Source: CAVUCH01 sp963763095 (GTDB taxonomy: Bacteria; Acidobacteriota; Vicinamibacteria; Vicinamibacterales; JAENWD01). From it: DNA of 64,000 nt. A program made the position numbers and the translations under genes. The DNA lies in contig CAVXNR010000022.1 in assembly GCA_963763095.1 (NCBI GenBank), positions 1 through 64,000 on the forward strand. Reading direction: 5' to 3'. The notes beneath the pieces are model-generated. The model ran no database searches and had not been told where the DNA came from. It was given only the letters and a program-made list of their open reading frames with translations. Position 1 is the first letter of the stretch, and each line of letters begins with the position of its first letter. This document shows, piece after piece, positions 37,507-47,800 of this stretch.

Positions 37507-39841
37507 TTACTGCTGCAACACGTCGGCGCTCCGGTCGAATGAGGTGATCGTCGGGCTGATGCGGTAGTTCTCGGAGATGTCCCAGTTCCGGAATAGTCTG
37601 CCATCGGCCGCTCCCTCGAACTGCATGTACGGCTTGAACAACCGGCTCAGCGCGACACCCTCGCCTGCCGGACAATTGGCCACCCCCACGAACTCGTGCA
37701 ACGTTGCCGGCGCTCCGTTCTTGAGCGTCGCCGCGCCCAGCGCCTTGAAGCGAGCTTTGGGAACGAAGCGCCCTGAGTTCTCCGCCGCCTGATTGCCGTC
37801 GGTGGCTTGCGCGCTCCAGAAGCCGATTCCCGTACTGTTCGCCAGCCCCGTGTCTTTGCTGGCCACCGTGACCCGCAGCAGCTGGCACCCGGCAAAGCTC
37901 TGTGTCGCGCCGAACACCGCGCGATGCAGGCTCGGCGCGCCGGCGGTCTGACTCAGCGCCTCGGTGCAATCCACTGAGGCGCCGTCGATCGGCGTGCACT
38001 GGTTCGGTCCAAGCGTGAGCGGCAGCGTCTCCGCCCGCACCACGGTCACGTCATCACGGTTCTGATTGACGATCACGCGTGCGGGCGGGGGGTCGAGCAG
38101 GCCGTACACCGCCACGTGGTAGTTGAGTGGAAAGGCCAGCGGACGCGCGTCGCCGCCGTACTCGCGCAGCGGCTCTTGATCCCCATACGTGGGGACGAAC
38201 ACTTTTCCGTTGGCGACGATGGGCGGATTGAATTTCGCGAACAGGCCGAGCCGATCGCGCTCGGAGAACTGCTCGCTCGTCCAGAGCGTGCGGCTGACAT
38301 CCTGGGCGTCGAGCGCGAGCACAATCCCCTTCACGCCACGCTGCCGGTTCGCGTCGCCGTCGAGCGGCACGACCGCCCACAAGATGCCGGAGCCCGCGGC
38401 GCTACCGTTCGCGGAGAGTGCGAGCATGCCGCCCGGCATGCCGTGCGGTGGGCGAAACACACTCAATCGTGGGGTATCGACCTCCTGCAGCCGTCCCTCG
38501 CTGTACTTGTACGCCTTGAGGTGGTTGTTCTCTCCCCAGGCGTAGATCCGGCCGGTGTCGGGACCCTGCCAGAACACGGGCGAGCCATGGATGTTGCCGT
38601 GGTGAGCCTGGTTGTCAAACACGACCTCACCGAAGGCACTGACCTGCTGCACGATGTTCGGATTGTTGCAGTCCGGTCCGTTCGCAGGCGCGGAGTGCTT
38701 GCCCATGTTCGTCGCATCCACGAGGTAGAGCACTCCCTGTTTTCCGCCGCTGACGATCCTCCTGGGGGTGCCCGGCAGCAGCACCGGGCCGCCCGACCCA
38801 AGATCCAGATCGAGCTGGTTCAGAAACGCGAAGTTGCACGGCGTGAAGAAGTCCTTGACGACGAGGTTCGTGCCCTCGAGCTTCAGCTTCACGAAGCTGT
38901 TGCCGTAGTTCTGGCCGTCGGCCTGGTTCGCGTTGAACGTCCCGTTGCCGGTCATCAGGTAGACGTTGCCGTCCGCATCGGCAGCGGGAGCCTGCCCCGA
39001 CTGCCAGATGCCGCCGTTGCTGCCGGTTGGCGTTGGTGTCCAGGTCGCGCGCTTCGCGAGCGTCTGTGCATCGTAGGCGTGCAGCGCCCCTCGATTGCCG
39101 TCACCGCCGAACGCGATGTAGAGCACCCCGCCTGCCAGCAGGAGACCCGCGCGCTGCTTCTGTGAACATGGGTTGAACGTGCTCTGCCCCTTGCAGGGAT
39201 TCGACGGATCCGTGGATGGCACGCCGACGACGACCGGTGGATGGCGATGCGCGCCGTTCTGCAGGTTGAGCGCGTGCAGCCTGTAGGTCAGGCCTTGCGG
39301 GCCGTCGTTGTGCCAGGCCACCGCATAGAGCGTCTGCTTGTCGTCGCTGATCACCGGGGTGCTGAGGATGCCCCACTCCGGATCGTTCGTGCTCCACATG
39401 TCGATGTCTTTGCCGCCCTGGCGGGGCTGTCCCAGCCATGTCGCCCACAGCGGCACGGTCCGGCCGTCGGGCCCCGGTGCTGCCTTGTCGGCGTCGTAGA
39501 CGTACACCGTGTTGTGCATCGTCGCGAAGATGACGGCGTTGAATGTGCCCTGCACGAGCGGCGTGTTCGGATTGCCAGTCGTGTCGATCCGCAGGCCGGA
39601 GACGTAGAGGGGCTGCGCAACGATCTGACCGTCCGCGTAGAGCGTCCAGAGCTTTCCGAATCGTTCCGAGCCAACCGTGGTCGAGTTCAGGATCGTTTCC
39701 GACAGGTTGGCGCCAAGCCGAGCATTGTCGTAGTGGTGCGTCAGCGCATTCACCGCGGACTGCGCGTCCACGCGCACGAGCGCAGACGAGAGGATGCCGG
39801 TTACGGCAACGCAGGCGAAACCGATGCGCCAGAGTACTCAT
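37507..39841 (-). CDS. Exported quinoprotein-like beta-propeller protein, frameshift at the start
   Basis: Corrected length is about 777 residues. ATG at 39841 follows GGGAGG at four bases and overlaps the upstream glycosyltransferase stop (ATGA), so it is translationally coupled. An extra base a few codons later, beside AGTACT near 39830, must be removed to reach the signal peptide (WRIGFACVAVTGILSSALV). The body has propeller blades (VYVYDADKAAPGPDGRTVPL, LYAVAWHNDGPQGLTYRLHA, GVLYIAFGGDGNRGALHAYD, GVLYLVDATNMGKH). A C-terminal domain with a conserved Cys pair follows. The N-terminal NALTHHYDNARLGANLSETI is typical of acidobacterial pyrroloquinoline-quinone-like proteins. It is the last gene of the glycosyltransferase run. 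Its role there is unknown. Confidence 0.82.
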
Positions 39842-40791
39842 GCGACCTCCCTTGATCGGGTCGAACCGACGGTCGTCTCGAGCGGTGTCCCGAGCGACAG
39901 CCGAATCTCCTGCTCCACACGGTCGACCGGAAGACCCGCCAGACACGAGATCCTGCCCGCGCACGCCGCGAGCGGCGCCGACGTCCAGCACGGCTCGCAC
40001 GGCAGCCCGGCGCGCATGACCGTCACATTGTCGGGCAACTGTCCGAGACACCGGTCGCTGGTCGGACCAAACAGCATGACGGTGCGTGCGCCGACGGCTC
40101 CGGCGACGTGGGCGAGGCCGGCGTCGTTGCCGACCACCACACCTGCGGCCGCCATCAGTTCAGCCGTTTCCCGCAGGGTGAGGCGATCCACGAACGATCG
40201 CGCGTGAGAGGGAAACCGCATCGGTCGCCCGTCGTGTTCGGTGAGATCGTCTGACGTGCCGACGATCGCGACGTGTTCGAAGCGGTCGGCCAGTGCCGGG
40301 AACAGCGGCCATCGCTTGGCCGCCATCCGACCGGTCTTGCAGCCGGGCGCGAGAACGACGGTCCCCAAACCGACACGGGTCTCATCGGGTCGCTGAGCGA
40401 TGGGAAGGCTGCACACCGGTTGCCGATCGGGCGGGTACCCGAGTGTGCGTGCGAACGCCAGGTAATAGGCCTGTTCGTCACGTGAGAACTGTGCATCCGG
40501 TGGGCGCGCCACCACGCCCGCGACGCCTTCGTAATCACGCGCGAATCTCCTCCAGTAGAAAGGTGGAATCGCCGGGATCTGGAAGTCGTAGCCGGCGCGA
40601 GCCCTCGCGTCCAGCCGGTGAGCGTAGACGTTCCGGACGATGCCCCAGGGGCGCAGCAGGTCGGCCGTTTGCGGATAGTCGGCGTCAAGGGAGATGTCGA
40701 TCGAGAATCCCAGCTCCGCCAGCGCGAGCAGCAGCGGAGTGGCGAGCACGATATTGCCGACGCCCGACGCCAGATGCACGAGGCAAATCAT
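39838..40791 (-). CDS. GT9-family (heptosyltransferase-like) glycosyltransferase with C-terminal cysteine cluster
   Basis: The protein has 317 residues. GT9 features are HLASGVGNIVLATPLLLAL at the N-terminus, LAPGCKTGRMAAKRWPLFPA, and the nucleotide-sugar site VVGNDAGLAHVAGAVGARTV followed by FGPTSDRC. Near the end, LPCEPCW and ACAGRISCLAG place four or five cysteines in about 25 residues. This layout is reminiscent of the metal-binding finger in autotransporter-type protein heptosyltransferases rather than core LPS enzymes (inference). The start ATG overlaps the stop of the upstream GT4-methyltransferase by four bases, and its own stop overlaps the next start, so it lies within a tightly coupled operon. 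Substrate: probably an ADP-heptose-like donor. Confidence 0.85.
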   Translation of the reverse strand: MICLVHLASGVGNIVLATPLLLALAELGFSIDISLDADYPQTADLLRPWGIVRNVYAHRLDARARAGYDFQIPAIPPFYWRRFARDYEGVAGVVARPPDAQFSRDEQAYYLAFARTLGYPPDRQPVCSLPIAQRPDETRVGLGTVVLAPGCKTGRMAAKRWPLFPALADRFEHVAIVGTSDDLTEHDGRPMRFPSHARSFVDRLTLRETAELMAAAGVVVGNDAGLAHVAGAVGARTVMLFGPTSDRCLGQLPDNVTVMRAGLPCEPCWTSAPLAACAGRISCLAGLPVDRVEQEIRLSLGTPLETTVGSTRSREVA

Positions 40792-42585
40792 GATGCGGCG
40801 TAGACAAACATACGCCACCCCATCTTGCGGGGCAGCTCGTGGTTATTGCAGAGGTCTTGAAGCGCTCTGTGAAAGGCGTCTTGCCGCCACCCGGTTGCCA
40901 TGAAGCGCTCGTGCCACCACGCCCGCCTTCGCAGCAGGATGTGCGAGAGGTCAACGTCGTGCTGTTCGGTCGAGCGGCGTTCCTCTTCCGCGGTGTCGAA
41001 CGATTTGATCACGGCAACCATGCCCATTTGCGCGATCTGCCGGGCACGTCGCAGGAACTCCTCGGCCTGGGCCTCGGTCAGATGCGAGAGCAGGTCGAAG
41101 GCGAGCACGATATCGACGGCGTGTTCCGTCTGCATCGCGTCAGCGGAGCCTCGAGTGAGATACGGGCTGGCAGCGGGATCCGCCTGCTCGATGGCCCAGG
41201 GGCTGTCGTCGATACCCCAGCAGGTCCTGCCAGCTTCCCGGAGCGCTCGTACCAGAAACCCCTTGGCGCACCCGACGTCCAGGTACGACTCGGCCTCGCG
41301 GAACGTCGTAATCAGAAAACGCGCGGTCTCGACGAAGAGCACACCGAACGACGTCCAGTGATAGCCGTCGAGCCAATTACTCTTTGTTCCGTCCTCGAAG
41401 TAGCCCCGGTCATACCACTCGCCTGGAATCGGCACGGGAGGTGCCATCGTGCGCGCCGCGATCGCCCGGCGCAAGCTAGTGGATCGCGGCGCGTTGGTAC
41501 GCTTCAGGAGCCTCAGCAACGCGTCGCGCGCGAGCCCGCCGACCTGCTCGGCGGAATACATCTGACGGAGCCGCTCGGCGGCGACGGCCGCACGCGAGCG
41601 GGCGGTGTCGCGATGCTCGTCAACCCAGCGCAGCCGGTCGATCGCCGCGGCCGCGTCGGGATCTGCCCAGTGCATCGTCGGGTGGTAGTACCGGTATCGC
41701 TGGCGTACCGGGAGCGATCCGGAACGGTACGAGTTCAGCGAATTCCGCGCTCAGGTACTCGAGCGGGCCCGCGTATCCGGTCGCGACCACGGGCTTGCCG
41801 CGCGTTGCCGCTTCGAAGAGCGGGTAACCCCAGCCCTCCCCGCGGTGGAGGGAAATGTAGCAGTCGCCGCGGCGGTGGAGCGACTCCAGTTCGGCTTCGC
41901 TCCATGCCTCGGCTCGAATCGTAACCCGTGCGTCCGACCGTGTTTGGGCTCGTGCACCTTCCAGGGCCTGCCGGGCTGCGGCCGCTGCTTGCGGGCTCGT
42001 CTTCATGATGAGCACGGTGTCGCCCCGTGACGGAAACGCGCGCAGGTACGCCTGCAGCAGCTCGGACGGCGATTTGCGCTCCTGCCATTCGAACACGCTG
42101 TAGAACACGAAGTCGTTCGACGTCACTCCTAGAAACGACTCCGGCGCCGGGATCGAACTGCCGGCGAAGTCGGGCAACACGACGTGAGGCAGCTTGAAGA
42201 GGGGCGTTCTGAGATCCCGACGGAACGCCGACACATTGAAGTCGCACGGCAGCCACACTTCCAGCACGTGGCTCAGCACGTTGCGCCATTGCACCGGCAT
42301 CGTATCGGTTTCCCACACCGTCATTCCGATGGCGTTACGGAGCGGAAACGCCAGGCGTGCCCATTGAGGCGGAATGCCATGGAAGAGGTGAAAGTCCGCT
42401 TCGAGATCGCGTCCGACGAGGGTGCTGACCAGATCGTCCTGGACTTGACGGCCATGTCGCGTCAGGTCCACGACCGACAGATCGATGCCGGCCGCGTGCA
42501 TCGCGTGAAGGTAGCCGCGCGCCGCGCAGCCGTAGCCGGTGGCATCGAACACGTGGCCGTAGTAGCGCACGCTCAGATCGCGCAC
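40788..42585 (-). CDS. GT4 glycosyltransferase fused to a SAM-dependent methyltransferase, frameshifted as sequenced
   Basis: Corrected length is about 598 residues. The N-terminal 390 residues are a GT4-type transferase (VRYYGHVFDATGYGCAARGY, IGMTVWETDTMP, VFYSVFEWQERKSPSELLQA, and EGWGYPLFEAATRGKPVVAT with the donor-site Glu). An extra base at 41708-41712 (GTACCGGG should be GTACGGG) breaks the frame just before the GT4 end. Correcting it joins VPFRIAP to VRQRYRYYHPTMHW. A methyltransferase domain follows without a stop (SYLDVGCAKGFLVRALREAG near 435, VLAFDLLSHL, and a cysteine-poor C-terminus). An internal ATG (MAPPVPIP) could start the methyltransferase separately, but no ribosome binding site is visible. 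It may make and methylate a terminal sugar. Confidence 0.8.
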
Positions 42586-43534
42586 GAGATCGCCTCTCCG
42601 GCTGCCGGCGCGATGCTGCGTACGTGCTGCAGCACCTCGTCCGCAGTCAGCGTCTTCAGACACTCCAGGTGGCGGTCACAGTCGCGCCGCCCCCATGCCG
42701 CCGTTGCGGCAGGCTGGCTCGCAGGGCAGCCGTTTGGTGATCGCGTGCATGTTCGGCGCATCGATGGCCTCGCGCTGCGGGCTCGTGATTCCGAAGATGC
42801 CAAACGTGGGCACGCCGAGCGCCACACCCAGGTGCATCAAGCCCGAATCGTTCGCCACGAACGCCGACGATTGACGGATCAGTGCCGCGGTGTCGGCGAG
42901 CGCGAGCGTGCCCGAGAGGTCCCGAGCGTGCGGAGGCCACACCATGCGGCGCCGGAAGTACGTTCGCTGCGTTCTCCTGATCGTCGTTCGAGCCGACGAT
43001 GACGACAGACGGCAAGCGGCTGGCGAGCTCCTCGAAGCCATGCCATTTCTTCCAGGGCCAGTCCGGTTTGCATCCCGGGTGAAGGGCAACCGTGCCTGGC
43101 GCGAGGTCGAATCGACGCGCTGACGGCACGGCGAAGGGAGCGGGCAATGGGTCCAACCAGCCGAGCGCCGCTGCGATACGGCGGGTGGATGCCGCATCGC
43201 CCTCACGGATCCAGGCCGCCCGATCGAACGCCAGCATGCGTCTCGACCGCACGAGCGTTCGGTACGGCAGACTCCACGTGGTGAATGCGGCCACGTCGTA
43301 CACCGTCTGGCCGATCCCGTCGATTCGCGGCGCGCCGTGCTTGCGCCACGGGCTCGGCATCTGGAACACGCGCCGGACATCCGCATGCCCTTCGAGCAGC
43401 GTGACCACCTCGGGATAGTCAGGCGCCAGCAGCAGATCCACGTCATAGCCGAGCCGCCTGCAGACACGCACGAGCGGCGTGATCCGAAGGATGTCGCCGA
43501 TGCCGCGCGCGGCTGACACGAGGGCCACAGGCAT
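42573..43534 (-). CDS. GT9-family (heptosyltransferase-like) glycosyltransferase, two frameshifts as sequenced
   Basis: Corrected length is about 319 residues. ATG at 43534 begins PVALVSAARGIGDILRITPL. The frame breaks near 42980-42986, next to GTAC; removing one base gives YFRRRMVWPPHARDLSG, then LIRQSSAFVANDSGLMHLGV, the GT9 nucleotide-sugar site. It breaks again near 42690, in GGGGG that should be GGGG. The end then reads CEPAC, RRDCDRHLECLKTLTADEVL, a four-cysteine cluster like that of the GT9 at 39838-40791. Its stop lies inside the start of the GT4-methyltransferase gene. It starts seven bases after the GT2 stop. Two GT9 enzymes of the same type in one operon suggest addition of two related sugars. 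Confidence 0.8.
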
Positions 43535-43542
43535 ACGCGTCC

Positions 43543-44235
43543 TCACGCGGCCGGCAATCGTGCATCTCGAGGCATCAGCAGCTCGCGCACGGATGCCGCC
43601 GGGTACGGGACGCCATCGAGAGCCGCGCGTCCGCTTGGTGCTCGTGTTCCCCGCGTGCACCATGCCGACGAAGAACCGCTGATCGGCGAGCGGGAGCACC
43701 CTCTTGTGCAGGCTCGACCAGACGAAGCGGCTGTCCTCGCCTACCGACACCGGCTGGAACGGGTTCCGGCGCCAGAACGCCTTCGTGTAACAAAGGGTCG
43801 CGCCGTAGACCCATGGCGCCGCGCCGCGCGGGTACACGTACTCCCAGGCTTCGTTCGACGCCGGTGCATAGAAGAGCACGCGGTCGAGCCCGCACACGTC
43901 GGCGCCCGCGGACAGCAGCTGTTCGACCTGATACCGGACCCGCCATGGCGCCGCCCAGTCGTCGTCGTCCCAATGCAGAATGACGTCGCCGCGCGCGATT
44001 TCGCACAGGCGGTTTCGCTTGACGCCGACGTTGGCCTTCCGGGTCTCCCGCACGTAGCGAATGCGATCGTGAGACGGCACCAGGTCGCCAATCGCATCGG
44101 CGCCGTCGTCGAGGATGAGCAGCTCCGCGTCGAGGTAGTCCTGACGCGAGGAACAGCGTCGATCGCGCGCGGCACGAACGCGCGCCGATCGGCCGTCGGC
44201 ATGGCGCACGTGACCAGAGGCGAACGGTCCGGCAT
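43543..44235 (-). CDS. GT2-family glycosyltransferase, frameshifted as sequenced
   Basis: Corrected length is about 229 residues. ATG at 44235 begins PLVTCAMPTADRRAFVPRAI, the first strand of a GT-A fold. Two extra bases at about 44140-44152 must go to reach FLAQDYLDAELLILDDGAD. The metal-binding DDD lies in VILHWDDDDWAAPWR (about residue 90), and an acidic catalytic region is VGEDSRFVWS. One more extra base at 43601-43603 (GGGTACGG should be GGTACGG) links RGSRWRPVPAA to SVRELLMPRDARLPAA and the stop at 43543. The gene starts only seven bases after the DUF4241 stop. This physically ties the sugar operon to the injection-system operon. Confidence 0.8.
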
Positions 44236-44242
44236 ACACCAC

Positions 44243-44854
44243 CTAGTCAAGTAGTCGGAAGTCGGTTACTAGGCACACGGCGTTATTGGTCGCACCGATG
44301 CCCCAATAGGAGTCGTATGCACCATCCCCCAGGCCACTGGCGAACATCATGATGTTCGCCCCACCCTCGCCGAAGGCGTGAACCGCCCAGGAACCCGCAT
44401 CGTCCGGATCGTCTGGGTAGAGTGCGCTTTTCTTGAACTTGTCCGCGAGCTCGGCGGAATAATAGTTTCCGTCCGGATTGTGAAGGTAGTAGCGAGCCAT
44501 GACATCGACGAACTGGTGACGCGTCGACTCGTCCATGAACGATCCAAGGCCAGACTCGACGGAGTAGCTGCTCGAGTCGCCTCCTACTTTGACCGCCCTC
44601 TCGTACGCGACCGGCCGTTCCGTCGGTATGAACACGATCCGTGCGAGGGCAATTCGCGGTCCTTCGTCAGGCAACTCCGCGCGACACAGTTGAACATCGT
44701 ACCTCCCGGGAGGGACAACTCGGCGGAACGGTTTAGCGATTCCCACATAAAACGGATCGCACGCGACGACCTGGCCCGTCGGCAGAGCGAGTGCGCCGAG
44801 ATGGAGAACCTCGTAATTGGATTCAAACGCCGCGTCATACATGGTGGTCGACAT
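44243..44854 (-). CDS. DUF4241 protein, candidate immunity protein of the upstream DUF4157 effector
   Basis: The protein has 203 residues. The DUF4241 signature is visible: LALPTGQVVACDPFY near the N-terminus, and WAVHAFGEGGANIMMF, GLGDGAYDSYWGI and VCLVTDF near the end. No signal peptide is seen, so it is cytoplasmic. It starts three bases after the stop of the 1071-residue effector, the usual position of an immunity gene behind a polymorphic toxin. DUF4241 has no proven function that I can cite, so immunity is inference from context. It is followed seven bases later by the GT2 gene. Confidence 0.8.
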   Translation of the reverse strand: MSTTMYDAAFESNYEVLHLGALALPTGQVVACDPFYVGIAKPFRRVVPPGRYDVQLCRAELPDEGPRIALARIVFIPTERPVAYERAVKVGGDSSSYSVESGLGSFMDESTRHQFVDVMARYYLHNPDGNYYSAELADKFKKSALYPDDPDDAGSWAVHAFGEGGANIMMFASGLGDGAYDSYWGIGATNNAVCLVTDFRLLD

Positions 44855-44857
44855 TCG

Positions 44858-47800
44858 TCAGATCACAGGAGGTAAATACCTGGCCCCGAGCCGTGCCCCT
44901 CTGAGCCGATTCTCGGCACTCGGCTCGAACTCGTAGTTGTCGGGATCGTTCATGAACTGCAGTACTTCTGGGGACTGCGGTCCGGTAAGCCGTCCGTTGC
45001 TGTTCCACCATGACACCCCGTCGATGATGTGGCCCATATCGCAGTTCCGCAGGTTCACCCATCGACCTGCCTGGCCGCCGGGGAGTGGCTTGCCCTCGGA
45101 GCCCCGTCCGTACAGGATCTCGCCCGCGTTGTCGGGTCTGTATTTACCTTCACGCTGCATTCGGCTGCGAACCTGCGCGCCAACGGTGCTGGCTTTGCCA
45201 GGCGTTGGCCCCAGATAGAGCTCACGCGGGTCTTCGACGTACTCCGTGTACTCGGAGCCGAACTGTCGGACGAACGAAGGCACGTCTCGACCTTCGGCCG
45301 TCACCCGCCGAGCTCCCGGCCGAACAAACTTAAAGTTGACCATGGTGTCCGAGATCGCCGAGATGACCGCGACCAAATTGCGACTGGCAACCTTGATGAG
45401 GGCTCCGACCGCGACAGGAACCTTCCCACCAGACGGTGTTGGGCTGCCGATGTCGGGAGACGTCAAAGGGGTTAACACGATGAGAAAATTAGCCAACTGC
45501 AGCATCTTCTGATTCAGTTCGTCCACCTCAGCGGGCTGGCGCGGATTGTCACTCCGCTCCACCCGATCGCGTAATCCGTCAATATCGCGCGCCAGCCGCA
45601 GCGCTCCCGCGTAACTGGTGCGCACGGTGGGGTCCGTTGATTTATTCGCGGCTGCCGCAATGCCGCGCAGCCACGCATTCACCGGCGCTTGCGTCGTCGC
45701 GACTGTCAGAACCGCCGCGCGACCCTGTCCCTGGAAGAACAGGCTGTGGGAGGTTCGATCAGCCGCCCGGAACGTGTGCCGTGCTCGCCACCAATCGACG
45801 ATGCGTCGAACGGCGGCTGCGGCACCTGCCGCGATCAACTTCCCGAGCTTCTTCGCCATCGCCACGACCCACGCGACGACGCGATCGAGCGCCTTGTCGA
45901 TGGGCGTGCGGATCTTGTTGAGAAGGTTGAGGACGGCGTCGCTGACCTTGCCGAGCCCGGCAAAGCGGGCCAGGAAGCTGATGACGAGCGTCAGGAATCC
46001 CGCCATCGTCTGCTCGACCTTGTTCGCCGCGGCACCGAGGGACCCGGCAGCGATTGCGGCGATGGAGTCGATGAAGGCCATCGCGACGCGCGCGATCTGC
46101 TTCAGCCGCTCGACGAAGAACATGATCGTGTTGTAGATGGCGATGATGGCCTGGATGAAGGCCCCGACCGGTGAGAGGAAGCTCACCAGCTTCTTGACCG
46201 CCTCCTCGACGACCTTGGACTTGACATAGTCCATGATGGCGTCGATCGCCATCTGCTTCAGGTTCGCCACCTCCTCCTTGATTTGCTTCCACGCTGCGGC
46301 GGGCCCCTCCGTGACGAGCGTGACCACGATGTCGAATCCCTTTTCGAGGACTTTCACCGCCGTCTCGCCGATCACCTTCACGAGCTTCTGGCGGATGTTC
46401 TGCCAGGTGAGGCCGAGCACGCTCAGCACGAACTTGATCAGCTCAACGAAATCGAAGCTTTGTGGGATGTAGATGTTGGCGCCGCTCAGCGTGCCGGTGA
46501 GCCAGTCGACGAGCGACTTCTTGAGATGTGTCAGGAACCGGGAGGCAAACTGCTGGAAGCCTTGCTTGCCGGCCTTCACCAGGTTGCCGATGAAGCCGAT
46601 AGGATTCTGAATGATTGTCTTGAACGCGCCGGCGGCTTTTTTCACATACGGCACGGCGCCCGGGGCCACGACTTCGAAGATGATCTGCAGCAGGCTGAGC
46701 ACCTGTGCGCCGGCCCACGACAGGAACTGCATGAAGAAGCCCGCGAATACCCGCCCGATCTTCGCGAACGCGCGCGGCGGCAGGACAACGTCGAACAGCT
46801 CCAGTGACTGCAGGGCCGCGATGAACAGCCCGGGGATCTGCCGCACGAAGCCGAGGAGCCCGCTCAACGCGCCCTGGAACCAGGCCCATGCCCGTGACAG
46901 CGCGTTCGCCTTCTTGATGTTGTTGTAGACCTCCTCCTGCCCGATCAGCTTCATGAACCCGCCGATCAGGGCGTCGGCATCCTGCGCAACCGGCTCGCCG
47001 GTGATCGGATCCTCGCCGAGCACGGCCTTGAGGAGGTCGTAGGCGGGCGTGCCCTCGGCGAGCGCCGCCAGCGGCTTGAGGATCGCCTCCTTGATGAACT
47101 TGAGGATGTCGGTAATGACACCCTCCGCGAAGCTGATCAGCTGATCGATCGGTTCGGTGAAGATCCGCTTCGCGCGACGCCACACGTCGCCGAGATCGAA
47201 AATGTCGGTCCAACTGAGCGAGTCGATGAAGTCGTCGATGGCCTGCTTGAAGGAGCTCCCCACCATGCCCAGCGCGGCCACCTGCTGCTGGATCCACGCG
47301 CCGACCTTGTCGAAGATCCCGTAGCCCTCGAGGGCCTGGGTGACGAGCCCGCCACCGGGTATGAACTCGATGAGCGCCCGGAGGATGTTGGCGGCGCTTC
47401 GATCGACCGAGCTCATGTTGATCGGGTTCACGCCGATGATGATCGTGAACATCCGGAAGCCCGGGATGATGTTGGCCTTGTCGGCGAAATAATCGAGGGC
47501 ATCGCTGATGCCCAGGCGCTGCACACGAGGGCCGCTCGTGCGCTCGCCTACCGTGAACGGCTCACGGCGGGTGACGGCCGCCGCTGTCTGATGCGCCTCT
47601 CGTTCGAAGGAATCGTGGTGGGCGCGGTTCCACGCCTGGAGTCGTGGAGCGGCGCGCTGCTGGATGACGTGCGCGACTTCGTGGCCGATGAGGGCCAGGT
47701 CGCTCGGGCGTTCGCCGGCCGCCAGGAAGATGTGATTCCCGTACGTGACCGCGCGCGCCGACAGGCTCTTGGCCAGTTCGTGCGCGTGCGCATCGGTGTG

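Noticed and set aside
37273..37542. Plus-strand frame of 89 codons made of GLQPCMRTPSV repeats
   Set aside because: It is only a translation of the palindromic tandem repeat, with no ribosome binding site and no domain.
42656..44242. A GT2-GT9 fusion protein
   Set aside because: In the corrected frame GT2 ends with a stop at 43543-43545 and GT9 has its own ATG at 43534; the apparent fusion comes from an extra base at a GTAC site.
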